DNA of 64,000 nucleotides. Origin: Candidatus Defluviibacterium haderslevense. Its GTDB lineage: Bacteria > Bacteroidota > Bacteroidia > Chitinophagales > Saprospiraceae. The notes beneath the pieces were generated by a model. That model worked only from the letters and a program-made list of their open reading frames with translations, was not told where the DNA came from and searched no databases. Location: positions 4,787,501 through 4,851,500 of the forward strand of contig JADJRL010000003.1 of the NCBI GenBank assembly GCA_016712225.1. The letters run 5' to 3'. The position numbers and the translations under genes are program-made. This document shows positions 55,967-64,000 of the stretch, one piece after another; position 1 is the first letter of the stretch, and every line of letters begins with the position of its first letter.

Positions 55967-56484
55967 CTAATATCAATGTTGAGTTGTTCTTCTGCAAGAT
56001 CAATAAGTGTATTAAGAGCCTTGATTTTAAGCTCAGCTTCTTCTAAAGCCTTTTCCAAAGCTAGTTCGTTTGAGCCTATATTTTTAGTTAGATTTTTAGA
56101 CATCACTTGTCCATTTAACTCACAAAGTTGGTCATTTTCATTTTTAAATTGAATAATCCAATCTCTAATTAATTTACTGTTTTTAATCCCATATGCATCT
56201 TGAACTTCTTGGATGCTCATTCTTCCTTGCTCAATGGCACTTACAATAGTACGTTTTTGGAGCTTCGAATAGCTTTTCCGCTTGATATTGTCCTTGTAGT
56301 GAATTGATCCGTAATCTTTCATCCATCTATCAATAGATCTCTTTCCTAATCCATATTGGTCTTGCAATTCCTTCCGTGGGTGTCCGGATTCAATATCGCT
56401 AACGATCTTTAAGATTAAACGCTTGTCATATCGACCTTGCTTTTTCCTGGTTTGTGCATTAAATTCCTGATCCTTTTGTACCAT
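55912..56484 (-). CDS. IS3 transposase OrfA (DNA binding)
   Basis: 190 residues. Two helix-turn-helix segments are visible (KIVSDIESGHPRKELQDQYGLGKRSIDRWMKDYG and TIVSAIEQGRMSIQEVQDAYGIKNSKLIRDWI), followed by a leucine-zipper-like helix (about 125-165). It overlaps orfB. At 55960-55966 the minus strand has A_AAA_AAG in the zero frame (Arg-Lys-Lys), the standard -1 slippery heptamer of this family. Confidence 0.92.
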   Translation of the reverse strand: MVQKDQEFNAQTRKKQGRYDKRLILKIVSDIESGHPRKELQDQYGLGKRSIDRWMKDYGSIHYKDNIKRKSYSKLQKRTIVSAIEQGRMSIQEVQDAYGIKNSKLIRDWIIQFKNENDQLCELNGQVMSKNLTKNIGSNELALEKALEEAELKIKALNTLIDLAEEQLNIDIRKKSGAKQSLKQNKTILK

Positions 56485-56523
56485 AAACAGTTTTTTTGTG
56501 TATAGTTTTTTTAGGACGGGTCA

Positions 56524-56955
56524 AGCTCAAATAATGTAGCTCGTCCACTTATAACTTTAGCTATCAATATTAAAATTTTTAAAAAAAAAACAAGACAGGC
56601 CAAATCATTTTTGCATAAAGAAATTCGTTTAATTAATTCACGCAAACTGTTTTTGATCATAGTCAAAAAAGGCAATTCATTCCCATTTTACCTCATATAT
56701 CCAAAAATATTAGAATCCTGCACTTAAAGTGTGGCTTGGAGGATACCAAACCTACCCCAGCGTCGTGGATACTTGCTGGAGGGTTGTGCCAAAGTTCATG
56801 TGAGACTATGGATACATTCATTAGCACAACACTTAAGTCTGGGCATACGATAGATTACTCAAGTGATTTATAGAGCCTATTTAATTCAATATATTTTGGC
56901 GTAATGTAGCCGCTACCTTGAAAGGTAAAAATTATTGAGGTACGCAATGACTCCC
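56524..56955. other. Intergenic right of the IS, with the second arm of an inverted repeat
   Basis: 432 bp. TACCCCAGC (56753-56761) and CGTGGATACTTGCT (56764-56777) are the reverse complement of the arm left of the IS. CACTTAAAGTGT (56731-56742) recurs in inverted form near 60070. No gene-like frame was found. Confidence 0.5.
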
Positions 56956-58587
56956 CTACTCCTCCCCCATAAACGGGTAAGTATAATCCATCGGAGGATT
57001 AAAGTTTTCTTTGATGGTTCTTGGTGACACCCATCGGATCAGATTGAAGACCGATCCCGCTTTATCATTCGTACCTGAAGCTCGGGCACCACCAAATGGT
57101 TGTTGCCCTACCACGGCCCCGGTAGGCTTGTCATTAATGTAGAAATTCCCTGCAGCGTTTCTGAGTTTCTGACTGCTCATTCGGATGACCTCTCGATCCT
57201 GCGCAAAAATCGCTCCCGTCAATGCATAGTCTGCCGTGTTATCTACTAGCTCAAGGACTTGATCATAATCTTGATCTTCATAGACATATATCGTCAGTAC
57301 CGGACCAAATAGTTCTTCGCACATGGTTACATATTTAGGATCCGAAGTCAATATAATGGTCGGTTCTATAAAATACCCTACGGTCTTATCACAATGTCCA
57401 CCACACAGGATTTTGGCATTCGTATCTGCTTTGGCCTGATCGATGTAAGACTTCAATTTGTCAAACGCTTTTTCGTCGATCACCGCATTGATGAAATTTC
57501 TAAAATCTTCCGGACTTCCCATTTTCATATCCGCGATGTCTGCCAGTAATTCGCGCTCTACATCCGGCCACAAGGTCTTCGGGATGTAAGCCCTGGAAGC
57601 GGCACTGCATTTTTGGCCTTGAAATTCAAAAGCTCCACGCGACAAAGCCACAGCCACTGCTTTGGCATTTGCGGAAGGGTGAGCTAAGACGAAATCCTTC
57701 CCCCCTGTTTCACCAACCAGCCTTGGAAAAGACCTGTAGAGGCTTAAATTTGAGGCTACCGTGGCATTTATAGAGCGGAATACTCCCGTAGATCCCGTGA
57801 AGTGTAATCCGGCAAATTCCCGGTGTTTAAATATTTCACCACCTGCCGTAGATCCATCCACAAAGACCAGATTAATGACCCCCGGTGGCAAGCCCGCCTC
57901 TTCGAGGATTTCCATAATCAGCGATGCGGAGTAGATTTGTGTTTCTGCGGGTTTCCATACGATGGTATTGCCCATCAGCGCAGGAGCACAAGGCAGATTA
58001 CCGGCTATAGACGTAAAATTAAATGGTGTCAAGGCAAATATAAATCCTTCCAATGGGCGATATTCCATCTGATTCCAGATCAAAGGCGCGGATATAGGCT
58101 GGATCTCATAGATCTGTTTTAGAAAAGCCACATTGAATCTCAGAAAATCACAGAACTCACACACCGCATCAATTTCTGCCTGAAATATATTCTTCGATTG
58201 GCCCAACATGGTCATGGCATTAGTACGCGCACGATAAGGACCAGCGATAAGATCAGCAGCTTTGAGGAATATGGCAGCCCGATCCGACCAAGGCATCATT
58301 TCCCAGGCTTCCTTTGCAGCCAAAGCCGCCTGTATGGCATCATTGACCTCCTTCGCACCTCCCTTGTAATAATATCCCAAGGTATGATTCAATTCATGAG
58401 GTGGAAATATTCTCTTGCGTACATCTGTCTTGATGCGCTTTCCGTTAATGGTCATCAAGACCTCTAGTTCCTTGGATTTAAGAGCTGCAAGTTCCTTTTT
58501 GACCGCTAATTTTTCCTTAGATCCCGGACCGTAAGGCAGTATAGGTTCATTAACCGGATTAGGAATGTGGTGGATGATATTACTCAT
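56956..58587 (-). CDS. pruA: L-glutamate gamma-semialdehyde (P5C) dehydrogenase
   Basis: 543 residues of the aldehyde dehydrogenase superfamily, the length of stand-alone PruA. Visible are FALTPFNFTSIAGNL, the NAD region FTGSTGVFRSI, the general base in LVGETGGKDFVL and the catalytic Cys in FQGQKCSAASRAYIP near residue 324, then GPVLTIYVYED and QQPFGGARASGTNDKAG. It oxidises glutamate semialdehyde to glutamate in proline catabolism. No proline dehydrogenase gene is nearby. It starts 30 bp after the coaD stop. Confidence 0.95.
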   Translation of the reverse strand: MSNIIHHIPNPVNEPILPYGPGSKEKLAVKKELAALKSKELEVLMTINGKRIKTDVRKRIFPPHELNHTLGYYYKGGAKEVNDAIQAALAAKEAWEMMPWSDRAAIFLKAADLIAGPYRARTNAMTMLGQSKNIFQAEIDAVCEFCDFLRFNVAFLKQIYEIQPISAPLIWNQMEYRPLEGFIFALTPFNFTSIAGNLPCAPALMGNTIVWKPAETQIYSASLIMEILEEAGLPPGVINLVFVDGSTAGGEIFKHREFAGLHFTGSTGVFRSINATVASNLSLYRSFPRLVGETGGKDFVLAHPSANAKAVAVALSRGAFEFQGQKCSAASRAYIPKTLWPDVERELLADIADMKMGSPEDFRNFINAVIDEKAFDKLKSYIDQAKADTNAKILCGGHCDKTVGYFIEPTIILTSDPKYVTMCEELFGPVLTIYVYEDQDYDQVLELVDNTADYALTGAIFAQDREVIRMSSQKLRNAAGNFYINDKPTGAVVGQQPFGGARASGTNDKAGSVFNLIRWVSPRTIKENFNPPMDYTYPFMGEE

Positions 58588-58617
58588 ATTCTTTACATTT
58601 AGGCTGCAAAGAAACGA

Positions 58618-59079
58618 TCATTTTTTGACACTGACAAGATCGGGTACAAAAGCAGAAATATCCCCTCCGCCCAGGATCAACTCCCGCACGATGGTAGAAC
58701 TGATGTGACTGAGTTCGGGTTTCGCAATGAAGAATAGCGTTTCCAGATCGGTAGCTATCGTATTGTGGATCTGCGATATGGTTCTTTCATAATCGAAATC
58801 CGTAGCATTTCGGATTCCCCGGACCAGATATTTGGCTCCCACTTTTTGACAAAAATGCAGGGTCAATCCTTCGAAATGATCCACTTTCACCTTGGGCTCA
58901 TCCTTGAAGATCTCCTGAATCCAACGTATCCGTTCATCCAAGGAAAACAAATTCTTCTTTTGAGAATTGATCCCGATCGCCACAATGACTTCATCAAACA
59001 ATGGCAACGCCCTTCGAATAATATCGATATGTCCGAACGTAATTGGATCATAAGACCCGGGTATGACTGCAATTTTCAC
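58618..59079 (-). CDS. coaD: Phosphopantetheine adenylyltransferase
   Basis: 153 residues. The nucleotidyltransferase motif IPGSYDPITFGHIDIIRRA at the N-terminus and the C-terminal HISSTIVRELILGGGDISAFVP motif are characteristic, with LVRGIRNATDFDYE between. It makes dephospho-CoA from phosphopantetheine and ATP in CoA synthesis. It is followed by pruA on the same strand. Confidence 0.96.
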   Translation of the reverse strand: MKIAVIPGSYDPITFGHIDIIRRALPLFDEVIVAIGINSQKKNLFSLDERIRWIQEIFKDEPKVKVDHFEGLTLHFCQKVGAKYLVRGIRNATDFDYERTISQIHNTIATDLETLFFIAKPELSHISSTIVRELILGGGDISAFVPDLVSVKK

Positions 59080-59144
59080 CCCACAAAATTAAGGTAATAA
59101 TTTGGGATAATACGATTACACCAATAAAATGATCTTTTAATGTT

Positions 59145-59252
59145 TTGGGCGTTCCCTTCGGGCGGGCTATCCGCTCATAGTCCTCGTCTCATCTCGTCTA
59201 TACCTGTCTCGTCGAAGTATGAGACGAGACGGGCTATCCGCTTCTATCCCTA
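59145..59252. repeat. Palindromic intergenic repeat with a nested insert
   Basis: GGGCGTTCCCTTCGGGCGGG followed by CTATCCGCT is interrupted by about 55 bp, after which GGGCTATCCGCT (59231-59242) is repeated. The insert has a perfect 10-bp inverted pair CTCGTCTCAT (59183-59192) and ATGAGACGAG (59219-59228). The plan (a GC-rich palindrome with a second palindrome inserted and a flank duplicated) parallels the array at 3671-4288. Confidence 0.7.
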
Positions 59253-59439
59253 ACGCAACCGAGAAACTCTGCAAGATAAAATCAAACCACTGCTAGACTA
59301 TTTTCAGAACTTCTTACTCTCCTCAAGTAAACATAATCTTCCATTAAGCAAACTCGCAAATTAAATCCTATGTAAAATACATGTTAATTTGTAGACAGAG
59401 AAATTTGATCCGGCCTTAAAGGATAAGCCGTTAAAAAAT

Positions 59440-59655
59440 GATGCAATGAAACCGTTAAAAATTCAAAACTGTTTGAGCACAACCAAATGCTAAAAAAAGA
59501 ACAGGAATGCGAGCTGAGCAAGTGTAAAGCCAAACAAAAAGAACAAAAGGTCAATGGCGAGTTTTTTGAATTTAGGTTTCATGGAATCATTTTAGGCTTA
59601 GACTTTACAGCCTAGAATTTTTGGTTCTTTTTTTTCATGAAAAAAGAACAATAAA
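59440..59655. repeat. Probable degenerate intergenic repeat with two hairpins
   Basis: The plus strand has a 43-codon frame (start near 59488) and then AGGCT...AGCCT (59595-59614) and a near-palindrome around TTCTTTTTTTTCATGAAAAA (59622-59652). The peptide fragments in different frames look like a recurrent non-coding repeat I have met in other Bacteroidota, not a gene. The rest of the 1.1-kb gap 59080-60211 shows no gene. Confidence 0.4.
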
Positions 59656-60211
59656 GTTTTAATTAAATCGAAAATTATTTTTGAAGGATTACCATCAAAC
59701 AAATTAATTTTTCAACTAGATTTCTAATTGCATAAAACGAAGGTCTATGAATTGAGAGTAAATTTATTATTCGTTTCCCATCAACATAAACATTTATCAC
59801 AAATTAAATCTTTCCTTGTCTATCTAAACAAACACTGTTTTTGGTTAACCAATTAATGAACAAGTAGAGTAGATTAAAGCACAATAATATTATCAATGAA
59901 ACAATGGTTTTGTTAACTTAATCTCGAAATAAGTTTTAAACAAGTATATTGAATCTACTTTTCCATTTCGAATTAAAGTATTACTCCTAGTGTACTGCTT
60001 GAGCCCTTCCCTAATTAGATAACTGAACGATTCCATCGAGTTCTTCAGACGAGATGGATAAAGTGTGCCAACACTTTAAGTGATGGAACGCGTTAGCGAA
60101 TATTGGGTTGGGATGGGTTCTAAAACCTCATCAAGGGCTCTAAAAGCTCGACTTGGGTTCCATATTAAATCCTGTAAAACAAATCATAATAAAAATAAAA
60201 CTCACCCCCCC

Positions 60212-61546
60212 CTACACCTTTATCCTAAACGCCTGCAACTTCTCATTATTATTCGCCCCAATAATTACAGACTTATCTTTAATCTTGATGATCCGCATTT
60301 CACGAAGATCATTAAACAATTTTAGTCCTGATACCGGATTCACCAATGGTGCATATTGCCCACCTCCGACATTGAGTAGTATTTGGCCTACGCTGGCGTC
60401 ATTCCGCACCGTCTCTACTTCGCGATTGTAATAATTTCCACCCAACAATATATCTTTCACACCATCCTGATTGAAATCATAAAACGCGATACTTTGGACC
60501 GTAGATATTTGTGCTTCTGCAGGTAATTCTATTTTTGTAAAACTACCATCTCCGTTATTCATGAGTATGATGCTGTGAAACTCAGTAGCCATTTTTTGTA
60601 CGGTGCCATCCATTTTTCCATCGAGAATTTCTTCCAGTGAAGCTTTGGCAAACTGATCATAATTGGAAAATTTCTCAGAAATAAAAGGCATCTGTTCAGA
60701 AGAACATTGTCTTCCGCGTACTGGAAATAAAGTACCATCAGGATCTCTTGAAGCTAAGTAAGTATCCCATGTTCCATTTTGATCAAAGTCATTTAAATAA
60801 ACATAAAAGGGCTTCACCATGCTTGCTTTAAACTTGATATTCGTACCTAAATTTCCAAGGACCAAATCTTCATTACCATCACCATTCAGATCGCATTTCT
60901 GGATCGTATTCCACCAACCAAATAAACTGTCGGTTTTATAAGATGCAGATTTTTCTTTGAATGAAGATTTCTCATTGATAAATATTCTTACCGGCGACCA
61001 CTCTCCTACGATAACCAAATCTTCATCTTTGTCCTTATCCAAATCAATCCAACAAACATCTGTAACACATTCAAATGGTTTCGCTAATTCAGGAATAAAC
61101 GCTTCGGTCTTATCTTCAAAATTTCCTTTGTTATTGATCAGTATTGCACTGCGTTCTGACACGCCATATTTTCCGGGAATCAAACGACCGCCAACAAACA
61201 AATCCAGATCTCCATCCAGATCTATGTCTGAAGATCGTACAACTGATTTACTGAAATATAATTTAGGTATGCGATCAGTAGCATCTGTGAATACACCTTT
61301 CCCTTGATTCAAATATAAATGATCGCCATATAAATTGGAACCCGTAGGAAATTCATTACTTCCGGACGCAGTATAGATATCCAGATCTTTATCGCCATCA
61401 GCATCAAAAAAATGCACATCCAAAACTTCACTGGCTTTGTATTTCATCCATGGATTTGAAGTAGAAGGCACAAATGATCCTGCCGCATTTTGAATGAGTA
61501 ACTGGCAGTTGGAACCTGCTGCGCCTCCCAGGAATACATCATCCAT
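60212..61546 (-). pseudogene. C-terminal part of a CRTAC1-like FG-GAP protein, separated by an in-frame TGA
   Basis: 444 codons from the first Met after the stop, made of FG-GAP/VCBS repeats (DADGDKDLDIY, DIDLDGDLDLFVGG, DLDKDKDEDLVIVG, DLNGDGNEDLVLG, DFNQDGVKDILLGG). The frame is the same as that of 61583-63556; between them lie TGA and 12 codons (PALETGDVSGDG) that already form part of an FG-GAP repeat. The Met at 61546 is internal to that repeat and has no ribosome binding site, so this is the tail of the upstream gene. It will be made only by readthrough or if the TGA is an error. Confidence 0.83.
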
Positions 61547-61582
61547 TCCATCACCACTGACATCACCGGTTTCAAGTGCAGG

Positions 61583-63556
61583 TCAAAGCGTGGATTGTTT
61601 ATAAGGGATCAATACTTCTCTTTTGAAATCATTATAGCTATTCTCTGCATGAGCTGCATTTTTAAAACATTCTTCAGTGATTTCATCCGTGAGTATAAAA
61701 GGTACGATTTGAAGTAATTGTTCTTCCATTGTTGTAGTTGCATCTTTCTCATACAGTGTCGTCACCGTATTTTTTTTGATGTTGTCGACGCGCATGTATT
61801 TACCACTTGGCCAGCGAACAAAAATAGAATCCACATGATCGTAATCCCCAATACCAAAATGTAAAATCGGTTCTGAACAAGACATATATCCTCGGGCATT
61901 AATGATTTCAGCCATTTGGATTTTGCCCTCACCATAAGCTGCAAGAACCCGCGCACCGAATGATTTTAGATTTTTGCCTTCACCGACCAATTTGATTCGG
62001 ATACCATTTCCAATATGTTGTTCTATGGTTTTATTTTGATAGACAAAAGCTTCTTCATTCATATTATTAACCACCATATCCACATCTCCATCATTATCGA
62101 GATCGGCATAACAGGCACCCTGAGAAAATGTTGGTTCGTCGAATCCCCAATCCTTGGACATGTTCGTAAAATGCAAACCGCCGTCATTTCTGTACATATA
62201 ATTTCTCAATGGAACAGAAGGTGCTTTCTCCATAATTTTTAATCTCGAGATACTCTTATCCTGAAATGCTTTAACAGCATAACTATTGAAATCTCTGTTG
62301 CGGATATCTTTCAATATTCCATTCGCAACAAAAAGATCTTTATTTCCATCATTATCAAAATCGGAAAAGAATGCAGCCCACGACCAGTCTGTTTTCGCTA
62401 CACCTGCCATTTGTCCAATTTCACTAAACAAACCATTGCCCTGATTCAGTTGCAGGGTGTTAAACATGTATTGATAATTATTTCCGGCATTCACGATTTT
62501 CCAAAAATTTTCAGAACTCATGCCTGCCATATTGGTCTTATTCCTATAATGATCTTCAGGGGTCATGTCTGCAACGAATATATCCAGGAATCCATCATTA
62601 TTGATATCCGCAGCATCAGCACCCATACTAAAATTACTGATGTGTCGTAATGCATAATTGGCTACATTGATAAATGTTCCATCGCCTTTGTTGATGTATA
62701 AATAATCTCCGTATTCATAATCATTCGCAACATAAATATCCGGAATTCCATCATTAAAAAAATCACCGATCGTCGCACTCAGACCGTAAGCAAAATTTTG
62801 TATTCCAGCTTGTACGGATACATCCGTAAATGTTTCATTTCCATTATTTTTATACAGGTGATCGGAATATTGGAAATCCGGTTTATTCGTTGCCATGAGT
62901 GCATTTCTGGTTGCTGTGTGGTTGGGTGGTTGGTTAACCACGTATAGATCCAAATCCCCATCCAGATCATAATCAAAAAAGGTGCCCTGAGTCGAGAATC
63001 CGGGATCATCTACGCCATATTCCTTAGCCTTATTCGTGAAGGTATTATCCTTGTTGTTGATGTACAGTTTATTTCTTCTCAATTCCGGATCCAAATAGAA
63101 ACTATTGCAGATGTAGATATCATCCCATCCATCTGCATTCACATCCGCTATCGTAACGCCGCCCGACCATTCATTACCACCTTCAATACCGGCAGACTTA
63201 GAAATGTCGTCAAACTTGAATCCGCCTTTATTCAAATATAATTTTTCAGGACCCTGGTTAGAAATAAAAATAAGATCTTGAAGTCCGTCATTATTCACAT
63301 CCAATGCAGCACATCCACCACCTGTATAAATCCCATCATAAATCAAGGCATTCAATTCTTCAGTCTCGGTCAACTGGTTATTGAATGTGATTCCGGTAGC
63401 ACTACTTTTTAATCGTTCAAAAAGTGGTCCTTCGCTGGTTTTTTTTACTTCCTGACCCTTTTCTTGTTTGCAAGAAGTAAAACTGACTAACTCAAATATG
63501 GAAAATATTAAAATAAAAATAATATTTATTCTGTACAACTTCACGGTTTTATTCAT
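61583..63556 (-). CDS. CRTAC1-like FG-GAP/ASPIC-UnbV lipoprotein, N-terminal part
   Basis: 657 residues. A lipoprotein-type signal ends FTSCKQEKG (Cys near 30). FG-GAP repeats run from about 70 to 500 (DVNNDGLQDLIFISN, DVNADGWDDIYICN, DYDLDGDLDLYVVNQ, DINNDGFLDIFVAD, DFDNDGNKDLFVANG, DLDNDGDVDMVVNN), then an ASPIC/UnbV domain at about 520-600 (GARVLAAYGEGKIQMAEI, HFGIGDYDHVDSIFVRWPSGK). It stops at TGA (61583-61585) after YKQSTL, where homologues continue with Gly-Pro. Whole length with the tail would be about 1114 residues, normal for the family. Probably a surface calcium-binding beta-propeller. Confidence 0.87.
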   Translation of the reverse strand: MNKTVKLYRINIIFILIFSIFELVSFTSCKQEKGQEVKKTSEGPLFERLKSSATGITFNNQLTETEELNALIYDGIYTGGGCAALDVNNDGLQDLIFISNQGPEKLYLNKGGFKFDDISKSAGIEGGNEWSGGVTIADVNADGWDDIYICNSFYLDPELRRNKLYINNKDNTFTNKAKEYGVDDPGFSTQGTFFDYDLDGDLDLYVVNQPPNHTATRNALMATNKPDFQYSDHLYKNNGNETFTDVSVQAGIQNFAYGLSATIGDFFNDGIPDIYVANDYEYGDYLYINKGDGTFINVANYALRHISNFSMGADAADINNDGFLDIFVADMTPEDHYRNKTNMAGMSSENFWKIVNAGNNYQYMFNTLQLNQGNGLFSEIGQMAGVAKTDWSWAAFFSDFDNDGNKDLFVANGILKDIRNRDFNSYAVKAFQDKSISRLKIMEKAPSVPLRNYMYRNDGGLHFTNMSKDWGFDEPTFSQGACYADLDNDGDVDMVVNNMNEEAFVYQNKTIEQHIGNGIRIKLVGEGKNLKSFGARVLAAYGEGKIQMAEIINARGYMSCSEPILHFGIGDYDHVDSIFVRWPSGKYMRVDNIKKNTVTTLYEKDATTTMEEQLLQIVPFILTDEITEECFKNAAHAENSYNDFKREVLIPYKQSTL

Positions 63557-63943
63557 AATCTCGCCTTAATTATATATTACAAATTAATATTGTATTAATT
63601 TCTAAAAGAGGGCTAAATTACTTGAATTTCAGGACTTTTTACCTTATTTTTAATCACATGTAAGCCTTATGTTCGATTGGGTATTGGTAATCATTAAAAA
63701 CATTAATAATATTTTATAAATAACTGGACAAGCTAAATAACACCAATAACAACTCAATTAACCCTTTTTGGCATGTCCCTAATCCAACAGAAAGAATATA
63801 TCATCCTTTTAGATCATATTTCGTACCACTCAGAACATTAGACCTGCGAATCAAGGTCACACAATTATTGCATTCTATTTTTGCAGAGGTGTATTAATAT
63901 TTAATATATCAACCAGAGGTAAATACAATAAACTTTCAAAATC
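63557..63943. other. Divergent intergenic region, no feature recognised
   Basis: 387 bp between the FG-GAP lipoprotein gene and the gene at the right edge. It must hold both promoters. TATTTTTG near 63881 would fit TAnnTTTG for the plus-strand gene. ACCAGAGGT near 63911 is the only purine-rich tract before the ATG and lies far upstream. Confidence 0.35.
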
Positions 63944-64000
63944 ATGATGAAAAAACCATTACTCATAATCTTTATTTTAATTGTATTCAAATGGCATGCA
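63944..64000 (+). CDS. Start of a secreted or membrane protein (truncated by window edge)
   Basis: An ATG at 63944 opens a frame that stays open to the end (MMKKPLLIIFILIVFKWHA), a typical signal peptide start with two Lys followed by a hydrophobic core. Only 19 residues are present. The divergent FG-GAP neighbour makes an outer-membrane protein such as a TonB-dependent receptor possible, but nothing in the sequence shows that. Confidence 0.45.
   Translation, partial: MMKKPLLIIFILIVFKWHA

Larger units (their letters stand above)
54959..56523 (-). mobile_element. Complete IS3-family insertion sequence (IS150-like), about 1565 bp
   Basis: The left end reads TGTCTTGTCCTAAAATAGCT and the reverse complement of the right end reads TGACCCGTCCTAAAAAAACT, both continuing with ATACA, so the element has about 26-bp imperfect terminal inverted repeats with TG...CA tips. 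A 3-bp direct repeat AGC (54956-54958 and 56524-56526) is the target duplication. Inside are two overlapping frames for a DDE transposase with a -1 frameshift site. All parts needed for activity appear intact. Confidence 0.92.

Overview
The window looks like a low-GC member of the Bacteroidota, probably near the Saprospirales/Chitinophagales. This rests on several lines: proteins with C-terminal type IX secretion (T9SS) sorting domains (9789-10613, 27466-28947), a family S46 dipeptidyl peptidase, CRTAC1-like FG-GAP lipoproteins, a MoaCB fusion, many lipoproteins with a Bacteroidota-style lipobox, weak Shine-Dalgarno sites, and repeated TAnnTTTG promoter elements. The placement below phylum is inference. 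I saw no rRNA, tRNA or CRISPR array.

Region 1 (1-18.4 kb) is ordinary core and envelope content. It holds a truncated recQ with a DUF6089/PorG-like barrel, a secreted subtilase with a large D-to-H insertion, purL followed by a TlpA-like thioredoxin lipoprotein, a methyltransferase, a C-type lectin T9SS cargo, a GT2 glycosyltransferase divergent from a WbqC-like gene, and an M1 and an S46 peptidase in tandem. Two repeat structures sit between genes: a 188-bp higher-order array of nested palindromic units (3671-4288) and a 16-bp tandem repeat (7833-7940).

Region 2 (18.4-25.4 kb) starts with an overlapping methyltransferase/GNAT pair and continues with a compact molybdenum cofactor operon on the minus strand. 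In transcription order it is moaA, moeA, a lone ModE-type HTH, a TauE/SafE permease, moaD, moeB-rhodanese, moaE and moaCB, with two 4-bp overlaps. It carries pterin synthesis, sulfur transfer and Mo insertion. No molybdoenzyme or ModABC transporter is in the window.

Region 3 (25.5-37 kb) holds a small secreted protein, a metallophosphoesterase, a T9SS beta-helix protein, a 1078-residue TolB/amidohydrolase fusion, a YihY-family protein, a YqjE/YtxH-like membrane-stress cluster and a Rieske-FAD oxidoreductase.

Region 4 (37-54.3 kb) is an accessory array. Every gene is on the minus strand, the genes are unrelated to each other, and wide gaps carry copies of a dispersed intergenic element with two conserved blocks (A and B). 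Cargo includes two alpha/beta hydrolases, an Nramp-like transporter with altered metal-site motifs, a CarboxypepD_reg-esterase fusion, a GNAT, a HigA-like antitoxin beside a toxin gene killed by one in-frame stop, a HEAT-repeat protein, a cytochrome c-like protein and, at the end, an AbiH-family gene followed by a 1014-residue PHP plus SMC-like ATPase. The last pair is the best candidate for an antiphage system. The array resembles a gene-cassette array, but no integrase is visible.

Region 5 (54.9-64 kb) begins with a complete IS3-family element that has terminal inverted repeats, an AGC target duplication and an A6G frameshift site. It continues with pruA and coaD, a repeat-bearing 1.1-kb gap, and a CRTAC1-like gene split by a single in-frame TGA. 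The start of a divergent secreted protein lies at the right edge.
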